Shown: positions 27,542 through 35,980 of the stretch, piece after piece
Layout: each line of letters opens with the position of its first letter
Position numbering within the stretch: the first letter of the stretch is position 1
Origin: an uncultured Pirellulaceae bacterium
Lineage (GTDB): Bacteria > Planctomycetota > Planctomycetia > Pirellulales > Pirellulaceae
Assembly: GCA_937928215.1 (NCBI GenBank)
Contig: CALFWL010000023.1
Location: 1-47,344, forward strand
DNA: 47,344 bases
Direction: 5' to 3'
Translations under genes and position numbers: made by a program
The notes under the pieces: model-generated
What the model saw: only the letters and a program-made list of their open reading frames with translations
Databases searched by the model: none
What the model was told of the DNA's origin: nothing

Positions 27542-27588
27542 GCACTCGCCCTGCCAAGGGCTCACTCTCACCGATGCCGTGAAAGAAT

Positions 27589-27930
27589 ATGGAACTGAAA
27601 GATTTATTTCGAAACTTGGTCAAGATGGCCGCGATCGACAAAAAATTCACTCCTGAAGAAATCAGCTTTCTGATCGAGCGAGCAGAAAGCTGGGGAGTGC
27701 CCGAAAGAGAACTCGAAAGCGCGGTCGCGGAAATTGCCCAAGGTGATGTCTCGATCGTCATTCCGGAATCGGACGCCGACCGCGAGCACTTGATCAAAGA
27801 GTTCATTCGCCTGATGGCGGCCGATGGCGAACTGGCCGAAACAGAAAAACAATTCTGCGCGTTTGCCTCGGCAAAAATGAATCTGACCAGCGAACAGTTC
27901 AATGCCATCGTGGATGACTTGACGACGTGA
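27589..27930 (+). CDS. TerB-like protein
   Basis: A 113-residue helical protein with two repeats of the TerB/DjlA pattern: MAAIDKKFTPEEISFLIERA near the start and LMAADGELAETEKQFCAFA near the end. The acidic loops (DKKFTPEE, DGELAETE) are those proposed to bind metal in TerB. TerB modules occur in tellurite-resistance and in membrane-linked stress or conflict systems. It starts 47 bp after the preceding gene, so the two are probably in one operon with the MoxR gene. No other ter genes are in the window. Confidence 0.78.
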   Translation: MELKDLFRNLVKMAAIDKKFTPEEISFLIERAESWGVPERELESAVAEIAQGDVSIVIPESDADREHLIKEFIRLMAADGELAETEKQFCAFASAKMNLTSEQFNAIVDDLTT

Positions 27931-28021
27931 ACAAACCGAAGCCGGTAATCGGCTGCCGTTCACGCCTTCCCAAAACCGCCGAACAACCGACTGGCTTGAT
28001 CGGCAAAGCAACGTTTGAATC

Positions 28022-29368
28022 ATGAGACTCTTCCGCACGTTAAAACTCGGTGCCAAAAGCCTGTTGCTGCATCCGATGCGATCTGCGTTAACGGTGCTGG
28101 GAATCTTTATCGGTGTCGCCAGCGTCATCTGGCTGCTGGCAATTGGCGAAGGCATCAGCTTGCAGGCTCAAAAACAGATTGAAGATCTGGGAGCCGAAAA
28201 CATCATCGTCCGCAGCGTCGAACCGCCCGATCAGGGAGCTGCCAGCTTCCGCGACATTCCCACGTTTGGGATCTCGCGACAGGAGTTTCGCATGATCCAG
28301 GAAACGGTCCCGACGATAGCACGAGTGATTCCAATTCGTGAAATGAAGCAGAAATTTGTCTATTCGGGTAACCCGCGAATCCAACCGATCGATGGAAGAC
28401 TGGTCGGCTGCACTCCCGCATATGCAGAAGTCACTCGGCTGACTGCGGCTCGCGGCCATTTTTTAACCGACAGAGAAGTTCAGGCTCAAATGTCCGTCTG
28501 CGTAATCTCGGCCCGATTGGCAGAACGTTTTTTCCCCTCCGAAGACCCAATCGAAAAGCAGATTTATCTGCCCGATAAAAAAGAGTACTTCAACATCGTG
28601 GGCGTATTGAAGCATCGCAACGCGACCGCAGCCATCGGTGGCTCGCTCGCATCCCAAGATTTTTCTCGCGACATTTACATCCCCATCACCACCATGCGTC
28701 TGCGGATGGGGGACTTGGAGCAACGTCGCAGCGGAGGATCGTTCTCAGCCAAAAAGTTTGAACTGACTCAGATCACGGCTCAAGTCGCCAACGTCGCCGA
28801 CGTGCCTCGCACAGCATCCCTCGTAGAGGCATCGTTACGAAACGGATTCACCAATCGCGATCGACAGGATATCGCTGTGGTCGTCCCCTACGAATTGCTG
28901 GAGCAGGCCAAGGCGACCCGGATCATGTTCATGATGTTCATGGGCCTGATCGCGGCGATCTCATTGATTGTCGGTGGGATCGGTATCATGAACATCATGT
29001 TGGCCACCGTCACCGAACGCACACGAGAAATCGGCATCCGTCGTGCCCTAGGCGGCCGGCGCAGCGACATCGTGCAGCAGTTCCTAGTCGAGACGATCTT
29101 CCTGTCCGTGATCGGCGGGCTGACCGGCATCATCGGCGGCTTGCTGTGCCCATGGACCGTCGCCGCCAGCCGAAGTTTGCTCAATCGGTTCCTGCCTGAT
29201 TTCTACGAGCGTCTTCCGGACGTCGCCCGATTGATGCAGCCTCAAATCGTGCCGCTGTCGATCCCGTTGGCGTTTTTCATATCCGTCGTCGTCGGCGTCT
29301 TCTTCGGACTCTATCCAGCAATTCGCGCGTCCCAGATGGAGCCGATCGAAGCACTACGTCACGAGTAG
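28022..29368 (+). CDS. MacB-type ABC transporter permease
   Basis: A 448-residue permease of the MacB/FtsX class. It has the N-terminal membrane segment with the typical start (ALTVLGIFIGVASVIWLLAIGEG), a large extracytoplasmic MacB_PCD domain (about 45-290), then three C-terminal membrane segments with the FtsX motif GGIGIMNIMLATVTERTREI and ending ASQMEPIEALRHE. Such permeases move substrates or transmit mechanical force across the envelope with a LolD/MacB-type ATPase and often an HlyD-like protein, neither of which is adjacent. It begins 91 bp after the TerB-like gene and may belong to the same transcript or stand alone. Confidence 0.92.
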   Translation: MRLFRTLKLGAKSLLLHPMRSALTVLGIFIGVASVIWLLAIGEGISLQAQKQIEDLGAENIIVRSVEPPDQGAASFRDIPTFGISRQEFRMIQETVPTIARVIPIREMKQKFVYSGNPRIQPIDGRLVGCTPAYAEVTRLTAARGHFLTDREVQAQMSVCVISARLAERFFPSEDPIEKQIYLPDKKEYFNIVGVLKHRNATAAIGGSLASQDFSRDIYIPITTMRLRMGDLEQRRSGGSFSAKKFELTQITAQVANVADVPRTASLVEASLRNGFTNRDRQDIAVVVPYELLEQAKATRIMFMMFMGLIAAISLIVGGIGIMNIMLATVTERTREIGIRRALGGRRSDIVQQFLVETIFLSVIGGLTGIIGGLLCPWTVAASRSLLNRFLPDFYERLPDVARLMQPQIVPLSIPLAFFISVVVGVFFGLYPAIRASQMEPIEALRHE

Positions 29369-29552
29369 TAAAGCCCGAACCCTGAAGCTCGAACAGTGAC
29401 ATTCGATTCTTGGCAACCGGTATGTGAACGCCAACTCGAACGCCCGTTCTTAAGCACTTGCGAAACAATCACCTGCGGATTTGCAAGACGATTAGGCAGT
29501 GAAATACATGGGTTTCGAGTACTCAGATCCGTTATTTATTTCTCGGCGAGTG

Positions 29553-31367
29553 CTAAACCGGTCGGCTGATCGGGCTGGCTAGAATCGTATTGATCTGAGC
29601 CTGATTCAACTCGTCATCGCCGCCGCTCGCGGCCAACAGATTGTTCGTATCATCGACGTGCGGCAACCCTAGGTTGTGCCCAATTTCGTGGGCCGCAACA
29701 TGAGCAATGGTGTCACGCCCGTTAGCAAAACCAACCAGCCGATCTCCGGTCTGCATGGCGATCCCGGCTCCACCAACGAACGCCAGACCGTTGGCCGTAA
29801 ACTCGCTGACATCGCCAAAACCAGGCACTCGTTCAACGAAGTACATGTCGATCACGTTTCGATTGGAACTTCCCAAGCCAGCCGAATCCCCGCCAGAGAC
29901 AATACGGTTCAAGTCGCTGCCCGGGCGATTGGTCGAGTTACCGACATTCACAAATGTGTTGTTCCAAGTTTTGGCTGGCAACCATTGAATGTCCACTCGC
30001 GCCTGAGCAAAAATTTCGTCAATGTGAGCCTTGATTTCCGCTTCCTGCTGAGCGTTCCCAAAGAACTCAGCCCGATTGCTCCCATCGCTATTGGCCACAA
30101 TGATCGGTTGAACGGTGACAACTTCCAGAATGTCCGAAGCAGGAGGGGCCGGGTCCACTGGCGTGACAGGAGTGGCCGGAGTAACGGGCGTCACTGGAGT
30201 GACAGGAGTCACCGGCGTCCCGCTAGGAGGCGTCCCAGTTGGCGGCGTGCCAGTAGGAGGGGCAGGGCGAGGCGGAGCAAAAATAGTTGCGGGCGTTCGA
30301 CTGTCGTCGGTGAACTGGAACACTTCGATCGAAAACTCCAGATCAACACCGCCAGTTGCTACACCACGCAAGCCACGGATACGAGTATTCGGCCCCACTC
30401 GATCAACGGCATAATTAGAAAACGAACCCGCGTGAAACGATCGATCGTTGCCATTTCCGCCAAGGATTCGGTCATTGCCAAACTCGCCGACCAACGTGTC
30501 GTTGCCCGCGTTGCCACCCAACGTATCCGCCCCCGCACCACCGTAGAGTAAATCGTTGCCAGCCTGACCATAGATTTGATCGTCTCCTCCGTTGCCCTGA
30601 ACCGTGTCGTTTCCGGAACCAGCGAAGACAAGGTCGACGTCATTCCCGCCAAAGATTTGGTCGTTGCCATCATTTCCCACCAGCAAGTTCCGCCCCGAAC
30701 CTCCGGTAATGACGTCCGTCTCAACCCCGCCATAAATCGTGTCGTCCCCATCGCCTCCGTTCAGTTCATTGAAGCCACGGACGCCAAGAAAAAAATCGTT
30801 GCCCGCATTGCCCGAGACTTGATCGTTACCGTTTCCGGCAAGCAGATAGTCGTCTCCTGCGTTTCCGGTAATGATGTCGTTGCCACCGTTTCCAATCAGA
30901 TGATCGTCATTGGAACCGCCAATCAATCGATCGTTCCCATTCTGACCATAAGCAAAACTGCGAATCGCGGTTTGGTTCTCGAAGTAGTCATCTCCTCCGA
31001 GCCCAACGAAAACAACTCGCTGCACTTGTGACGCATCAAACGTACGGCTTCCAAACCGTTCCTGCGTCACCGTGACCGTACCGCCCGCTTGAGACACCAC
31101 CGCTCGATCGGCTTGTTCCGTCCCACCGATCAAAACTTCCCCGGTTGCCGCATCGAACACGATTCCAGCCAACAGGCAACGCGATTCTTGCTGCTGGTAC
31201 TCAAGCCCCGAACCGCGACCACTTCGCATCCGCCTGTGTTGCGTTCGCCTTGACCGTAAGATCGGCACCAATTCAGTCGCCCGATCGCCGGCGCTCGAGT
31301 GCCGACCTACGCTTTTGGCGAACAACCCATCGACGACACGACTCAACACGGACATGATTCCCGGCAT
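29553..31367 (-). CDS. RTX-repeat protein with C-terminal metzincin protease
   Basis: A 604-residue protein; GGAG sits 8 bp before the ATG. The N-terminus carries RGSGLEYQQQESRCLLAG, a degenerate form of the planctomycete LEPR-xLL export motif. Residues 141-310 are about 16 glycine/aspartate-rich nonapeptides (GGxGNDxL), expected to bind calcium and form a beta-roll. A Pro/Thr linker (364-409) leads to a protease domain with the zinc site HEIGHNLGLPH (560-570). After it, where metzincins have a Met-turn, the sequence reads NNLLAAS, with Leu for Met. The gene lies directly downstream of the type II secretion operon, same strand, so it may be a client. Confidence 0.85.
   Translation of the reverse strand: MPGIMSVLSRVVDGLFAKSVGRHSSAGDRATELVPILRSRRTQHRRMRSGRGSGLEYQQQESRCLLAGIVFDAATGEVLIGGTEQADRAVVSQAGGTVTVTQERFGSRTFDASQVQRVVFVGLGGDDYFENQTAIRSFAYGQNGNDRLIGGSNDDHLIGNGGNDIITGNAGDDYLLAGNGNDQVSGNAGNDFFLGVRGFNELNGGDGDDTIYGGVETDVITGGSGRNLLVGNDGNDQIFGGNDVDLVFAGSGNDTVQGNGGDDQIYGQAGNDLLYGGAGADTLGGNAGNDTLVGEFGNDRILGGNGNDRSFHAGSFSNYAVDRVGPNTRIRGLRGVATGGVDLEFSIEVFQFTDDSRTPATIFAPPRPAPPTGTPPTGTPPSGTPVTPVTPVTPVTPATPVTPVDPAPPASDILEVVTVQPIIVANSDGSNRAEFFGNAQQEAEIKAHIDEIFAQARVDIQWLPAKTWNNTFVNVGNSTNRPGSDLNRIVSGGDSAGLGSSNRNVIDMYFVERVPGFGDVSEFTANGLAFVGGAGIAMQTGDRLVGFANGRDTIAHVAAHEIGHNLGLPHVDDTNNLLAASGGDDELNQAQINTILASPISRPV
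30160..30262. repeat. Tandem repeat encoding a Pro/Thr/Val linker
   Basis: On the minus strand, a 9-bp unit encoding Thr-Pro-Val recurs about six times, adjoining a Pro-Thr-Gly-Thr-Pro repeat of 15 bp. The units are nearly identical, so the linker length probably varies between strains by slippage. Confidence 0.75.
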
Positions 31368-31835
31368 AACAGAACTCCATTGATTTGGCGTGGTAAACCA
31401 TCAACCAGCGTTACGAAAACATTTTCTCAATGTTCAAATAACGCCACGTTGGAAATGCCGAAGAGATTGCTGACCGGCCAGTAAATCCAAGCGGGCGATC
31501 AGACATCGGAAAGAGAAGAAGGCAGGAAGCTTTTGCTTGAGCCTGATTATTAGCTTGTCACCATCACAAAGCAACCTCATTTTCATTCATCTGCGGGTTT
31601 TGAGACAGCGACGGTAAAATAGTCAACAAAAGATCAACTCACAGCAACTCAAAAACTGGTCACATTGGACACCCCATAGCGACGCAGCTAAGAACTTAGC
31701 ACCTGCCCAACATAACTGCCAGACTCGATCTCATTTCGCTCACGTAAAATCCGCGTTGAATCAAGTTCATCCGGCAACGTATTGATCCGTGAGTACTCAC
31801 ACTCTGAACCGTCTCTCGAACACCAAAGACGATGT
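31368..31835. other. 468-bp gap between gspK and the RTX gene
   Basis: No gene is supported. An 86-codon minus-strand frame at 31688-31948 overlaps the end of gspK and lacks protein features. The RTX gene's own promoter, if it has one, would be here. Confidence 0.55.
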
Positions 31836-32720
31836 TTACCAAACGAAGGAAATAAACTGAGGTGATCGACCGAAAAATGAAGCCACATGCAATTCCGTTT
31901 CAGTGCCGTCGGGTTCATAGAAATAAAGCGAAAAACTCGTCGAATCATTAACCATCCAAGAAAGCAGCTTCGCCTTGGAATCTTCGTCTATCTCGGTCCT
32001 TTCCAAAACGTCGGCAAACTTCAAATATGGAAACTCTTGGCGAGTCTCGACGATCTGCCGAGACTCGCTTCGCAACACAACTAGAGCAAGCGATTCTGCC
32101 AACACATCATCCGAGCATTGCCTCGCATTAAGATTGCCATCGCCCCAGAGTGTAATCGATTCAGTCGCCGTCCAAAGCGCCGCTCTCCCCCCTTGGCCGG
32201 CAGTCAAATCAAAAAACTGCCCCCAACTTTCCCACATAGGATTACTCAAAACCGACACGTCGATCGGTAAGCGACCGGCAAACCGAATAACGACGGCTGA
32301 AACATGTTCACGAGACTTGAGTTGTTTGACTTTGAGCAAGTTGATTTTGCAACTCTCGTCAGCCAGCACCATTCGGTTCATCGTTCCGTTAAAAATAACG
32401 TTGAATTCGAGCCGCGACGGCCTTTGGGACAATCGCCTCAAGTCTTCCCCGGTTGCAGATTCTGGGGCACGATTAATAATCGCCCGCTTTTGCTCTAGCT
32501 CGTCATACCTGAGTATTGAACGAGCGTTCTTCAATATTGCATGCTGACAACTAATGGACTTCCAGCGTTTCTGCAGCGCCTTTTCTTGAAGCACAGCCTC
32601 GGTAGCCAACCCTAAGCTATGATTGGCGATTCCCACCAGAAAAAGCACCACCAATGCCATCGTCATGACTGTCATGATTAAGACATAGCCGCCACGTTCG
32701 ACTTGGCGTTTTTGGGTCAT
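31836..32720 (-). CDS. gspK: Type II secretion minor pseudopilin GspK
   Basis: The 294-residue product has a pseudopilin-like N-terminus (GGYVLIMTVMTMALVVLFLVG, about 10-30) with a hydrophobic helix but without the usual Glu5, which is a hallmark of GspK. It then carries a large alpha domain with DESCKINLLKV, corresponding to the family's 'DEASKINLN' segment. GspK caps the pseudopilus tip with GspI and GspJ. It is the last gene of the operon, 4 bp after gspJ. The sequence is divergent, but position, length and topology agree. Confidence 0.78.
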   Translation of the reverse strand: MTQKRQVERGGYVLIMTVMTMALVVLFLVGIANHSLGLATEAVLQEKALQKRWKSISCQHAILKNARSILRYDELEQKRAIINRAPESATGEDLRRLSQRPSRLEFNVIFNGTMNRMVLADESCKINLLKVKQLKSREHVSAVVIRFAGRLPIDVSVLSNPMWESWGQFFDLTAGQGGRAALWTATESITLWGDGNLNARQCSDDVLAESLALVVLRSESRQIVETRQEFPYLKFADVLERTEIDEDSKAKLLSWMVNDSTSFSLYFYEPDGTETELHVASFFGRSPQFISFVW

Positions 32721-32724
32721 GCTT

Positions 32725-33414
32725 CTACCTCAGCAACACGCGAAAGACCCAAGGCAATGGCGGCTCGTCCTGACGCCAGTTCCAGAAAGCAGTTTCGGGT
32801 GATCGGTCATCGGGAGCTTGATCACGGTCGGCACTTTGTGTTTCATACAGGCATACCTCGATTCGATTGGGTAGACGAGCGAACATACGCATCTCCGTTT
32901 GTTGACGGTGGTAATCCGATGTCCGGAATCGTGCTGACCTCAATCGCTCCATCCGAATGGCGGTAACCCCCTGACAAACCAGCTCGGTTGATGAAACCGT
33001 GACGGCATTTTGACGGTGTGTCTCGCGCCGGACGAGCCACGGTGTACCAGCCACTTCCTTGATAAAGTAACGGATATTTGAGGCAGTCAGAGTGGAACTG
33101 CCGGTCACCACGTCGCGCCCAGCATAACCAACAAGCTCCAACGAGACCGCACTCACCTTGTACTCTCGGGAATTGCAAATGTCGTGACGGATCCGCTCTT
33201 CAAGTCTATTTTTCCAAGCTCGGTCGGGGTACTTTTCAGACAGTGTCTGCCGATATCCAATCAATATCGTGGTTACACCCATTAGGGCCGTCAGCAACGT
33301 CGCAGACAGTGCCAAAACGACCAGCATTTCGATCACCGTGAACCCGCACCGCGATGACTCAGTTGCGTCGGAGATCGCTCTGGGATTCGATGACCGTATT
33401 CGCAATTGGTTCAT
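32725..33414 (-). CDS. gspJ: Type II secretion minor pseudopilin GspJ
   Basis: A 229-residue pseudopilin with the prepilin peptidase site G|FTVIEMLVVLALSATLL after a basic leader (about residue 25), including the Glu at +5. The size and the position between gspI and gspK identify it as GspJ; the globular domain itself is not very conserved. It overlaps gspI by 4 bp (ATGA), indicating translational coupling. It is expected to form the tip complex of the pseudopilus in the inner membrane. Confidence 0.78.
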   Translation of the reverse strand: MNQLRIRSSNPRAISDATESSRCGFTVIEMLVVLALSATLLTALMGVTTILIGYRQTLSEKYPDRAWKNRLEERIRHDICNSREYKVSAVSLELVGYAGRDVVTGSSTLTASNIRYFIKEVAGTPWLVRRETHRQNAVTVSSTELVCQGVTAIRMERLRSARFRTSDYHRQQTEMRMFARLPNRIEVCLYETQSADRDQAPDDRSPETAFWNWRQDEPPLPWVFRVLLR

Positions 33415-33794
33415 TTGGAGGCCTCCGCTATCGCGGCAACGTCAACCGAAACCAATGGAATGCTACCATCATCCTTGTCGAACAATCGTAAGCGTACGAT
33501 CTGAAAACCGAGTTCCGGTTGCTGTTGGGTGACTGAAGTTTCCCACCTAAACATCGTTCCATGATTGACAACACCGGCCGACCGAGGTGGGACACTGGAA
33601 AGACCTGTTTCAAACCAACCAGCCAGCAGGGTCTCCGCAGCGTTGACGGCTTGTGATTTCAAGTAACTGCGGTCCGCCTGCTTCAAATGCTCTTGAAGCG
33701 CGCGAAGGCTCGCAACCAACAAAGTTGACACAATAACCATGCTAACAACGACTTCAGTTAGCGTCATACCCTTTGGCAAGCAACTGAAATACAT
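33411..33794 (-). CDS. gspI: Type II secretion minor pseudopilin GspI
   Basis: The ATG at 33794 is chosen because GGAGG lies 9 bp upstream; ATG 33812 is an alternative. The 127-residue product starts MYFSCLPKG|MTLTEVVVSMVIVST, a prepilin signal with Glu at +5. The length is that of GspI (about 120-130). It overlaps gspH by 41 bp and gspJ by 4 bp. GspI initiates the tip complex that starts pseudopilus assembly. Confidence 0.78.
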   Translation of the reverse strand: MYFSCLPKGMTLTEVVVSMVIVSTLLVASLRALQEHLKQADRSYLKSQAVNAAETLLAGWFETGLSSVPPRSAGVVNHGTMFRWETSVTQQQPELGFQIVRLRLFDKDDGSIPLVSVDVAAIAEASK

Positions 33795-34287
33795 CGGCAA
33801 CTTCCTCCTCATTTTCTATCATGGACACCTGCCCAGTCTTGCCCGAAACTAACAGCCAACGACTGAAATGAGAACCTGTGTCAGAAACCTGCAGCGACCA
33901 GCTATGGGAGGAACCGTCAGGAAAGTAGGAAATACTTAAACGATCAGATTCTTCGGCCCATCGAGAAACATAAACTTTAGAAATTGAAATCCCCTTGGGA
34001 AGCCGAACCGCAACTTGGGCACTACCAACGATACGCAGTTCACTCAAACCAAGATCAAGCAACAGAACTTCAGACCGATTTTTGTGGATCGCAGTATACC
34101 GCAGTCGTCGATCCATTGATTGGATTGATGAAAGGGCTGCGTCCAACCTTGCTTTCTGAAGCGGTGTACGGAATGACAATGCAACACTCGTCGTCAGAAA
34201 CGACATCAATGCCAAAACAACGATCAATTCCAACAACGTAAATCCGGCAACCTTCGCTGAGCTGCTCCGTCTGAAAATCGAACTCAT
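33754..34287 (-). CDS. gspH: Type II secretion minor pseudopilin GspH
   Basis: A 177-residue pseudopilin: AKVAG|FTLLELIVVLALMSFLTTSVALSF at the start gives the cleavage site and Glu5, followed by RTPLQKARLDAALSSIQSMDRRLR, like GspH, where it links the tip to the GspG body. Its start overlaps the gspG stop by 4 bp (ATGA). The C-terminal domain is beta-rich, as expected. Confidence 0.77.
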   Translation of the reverse strand: MSSIFRRSSSAKVAGFTLLELIVVLALMSFLTTSVALSFRTPLQKARLDAALSSIQSMDRRLRYTAIHKNRSEVLLLDLGLSELRIVGSAQVAVRLPKGISISKVYVSRWAEESDRLSISYFPDGSSHSWSLQVSDTGSHFSRWLLVSGKTGQVSMIENEEEVADVFQLLAKGYDAN

Positions 34288-34724
34288 TGTGTTCCGGCTT
34301 CTGATGAGAGATCCGCATTTTCCGCCTCGCCCCCCGGTTCACCATCCGCGCCAAAACAAACGATCTCAAATGGCGAATTAAGACCCGGGAAGTTGTATTG
34401 ATAGGGGCCTCCCCACGGGTCTTTGGGAACTTCCTTGCTTTCGAGAAAACCGTAAGGATACTTTGGAGTTGGGGTAACCAGAACTGACAACCCTTCCTCG
34501 TTGTTTGGGTACCGATTGTACGTTGCTTGGTAAAGCATGATTGCTGAGCGGATTTTTGCCAAATCCGCGACAGCTGCATCATGTCGACCTGCAGCCAGAA
34601 AACCTCGCATGCTAAAAGCTACCATTCCAGCCATCATGGCAATCAACAACAGCACGATCATCATTTCCATCAATGAAAATCCATGACGTGCAACACGTTT
34701 ACATCTGCGAATATTAAACGACAT
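34284..34724 (-). CDS. gspG: Type II secretion major pseudopilin GspG
   Basis: The ATG at 34724 follows an ideal GGAGG ribosome binding site and overlaps the gspF end by 11 bp. The 146-residue product has the prepilin site RHG|FSLMEMMIVLLLIAMM and the very conserved body TYNRYPNNEEGLSVL...VPKDPWGGPYQY...CFGADGEPGGE, which in GspG forms the calcium-binding loop. This is the main subunit of the pseudopilus. It is the most secure type II assignment among the pseudopilins. Confidence 0.95.
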   Translation of the reverse strand: MSFNIRRCKRVARHGFSLMEMMIVLLLIAMMAGMVAFSMRGFLAAGRHDAAVADLAKIRSAIMLYQATYNRYPNNEEGLSVLVTPTPKYPYGFLESKEVPKDPWGGPYQYNFPGLNSPFEIVCFGADGEPGGEAENADLSSEAGTQ

Positions 34725-35928
34725 TTCCAGCCTCCAGAATGGGAAGTATGACCGCCGCCATGATAACACCTACGACAAGAGCTAACATCAAAATTAAAAC
34801 CGGCTCGATCAACGACGCCAAACGCGCCGAACCGGTTTCGACCTGCCGATCATAGTCCACCGCTAGTCGGTCGAGCATCGCTTCGAGCTGCCCAGATTCC
34901 TGACCTACTCGAATAACTTGCACCATGACAGGGGGGAATACCGTCCGGTTTGAAAAAGCAGCCCCCATTTCTCCTCCCGCCCCAACTTCATCCTTGGCTT
35001 TCAATAAAGCGTCGCGAAAAATTGGGTTGGAGATCGCACCGGCAGTGATTTCAGCCGCTCGATCGAATACCAATCCACTTTTCAGCAAGGTGGATAGAAT
35101 CAAAGCAATTTTCGAAAGCGTTTGCTTCCGGGACATTGCACCGATAACCGGCAGCGACATCACAAATGAATGCCACCCCCATTTGCCGCGATCAGTCTGT
35201 AACAACAGCAACACGCCCGACAACACAACTACTCCGGCGAGTAGAACCGTCCAACCATAACCGACCAGAAAATCGCTGACGAATTTGACAATCCGAGTTG
35301 GCAGCGGCAGTTGTCGGCCCATCGAGACAAGGTTATCCAGCAGGCTGGGAAGTACGACTGTCATCAAAAATGCAGTGACACCGACCATCACCACTGACAA
35401 AAACACCGGATAAGCCAACGCAGAAACGACTCTGTCTTTCAATTGCAATGATCTCGTTTTGAAATCGGCTAATTGGGACAATACTTCATCAAGGGTTCCT
35501 GTCGCTTCGCCAACTTTTACCATGCTGACAGTGAGGTGATCGAAGGTTGTTGAATGTTCCGCCAATGCATCAGCTAGACTGCTGCCACTTTTGATCTTAT
35601 CGTGAACCAGATTCAAAATCATTCGAATCGGATCCTTGTGCTGCAACGCCACAGTTTCCAGTGAATGCAGTAAAGTGATTCCCGCACCGAGTAACGTTGA
35701 AAGTTCGCTGATGGCGCTGGTCGTTTGCTCGTTGCTGGCAGCCCCCACGCTGCCAACTGAAAATGGCCACCAGCGACGTGCCGATAAACTCCGGTGCGGC
35801 ACAAGCTCTCTGACCGAGAGGCCCATATTTCTTAAATTCTCTCGTGCTTGACGGGCAGTGTCAGCCGTCACGGTTCCTTCGACAGCAACGCGAGATGTAT
35901 TCATCGCCTTGTAAGAGAAAACTGCCAT
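34714..35928 (-). CDS. gspF: Type II secretion inner-membrane platform GspF
   Basis: A 404-residue polytopic protein in two homologous halves, each with a cytoplasmic helical bundle followed by membrane helices. It starts MAVFSYKAMNTSRVAVEGTV, the standard GspF/PilC opening, and contains ISELSTLLGAGITLLHSLE and the second-half equivalent LILSTLLKSGLVFDRAAEI. It ends with a hydrophobic helix, ILMLALVVGVIMAAVILPI. It anchors the ATPase GspE to the membrane. It sits 52 bp after gspE. Confidence 0.94.
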   Translation of the reverse strand: MAVFSYKAMNTSRVAVEGTVTADTARQARENLRNMGLSVRELVPHRSLSARRWWPFSVGSVGAASNEQTTSAISELSTLLGAGITLLHSLETVALQHKDPIRMILNLVHDKIKSGSSLADALAEHSTTFDHLTVSMVKVGEATGTLDEVLSQLADFKTRSLQLKDRVVSALAYPVFLSVVMVGVTAFLMTVVLPSLLDNLVSMGRQLPLPTRIVKFVSDFLVGYGWTVLLAGVVVLSGVLLLLQTDRGKWGWHSFVMSLPVIGAMSRKQTLSKIALILSTLLKSGLVFDRAAEITAGAISNPIFRDALLKAKDEVGAGGEMGAAFSNRTVFPPVMVQVIRVGQESGQLEAMLDRLAVDYDRQVETGSARLASLIEPVLILMLALVVGVIMAAVILPILEAGNVV

Positions 35929-35980
35929 CGCTGACTCACACCTCCAAAATCCTCAATCGATATCCTCGTGGTATCCTGCG

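Noticed and set aside
31688-31948. 86-codon minus-strand frame overlapping the end of gspK
   Set aside because: It overlaps a secure gene in another frame and has no features; the rest of the gap is non-coding in appearance.
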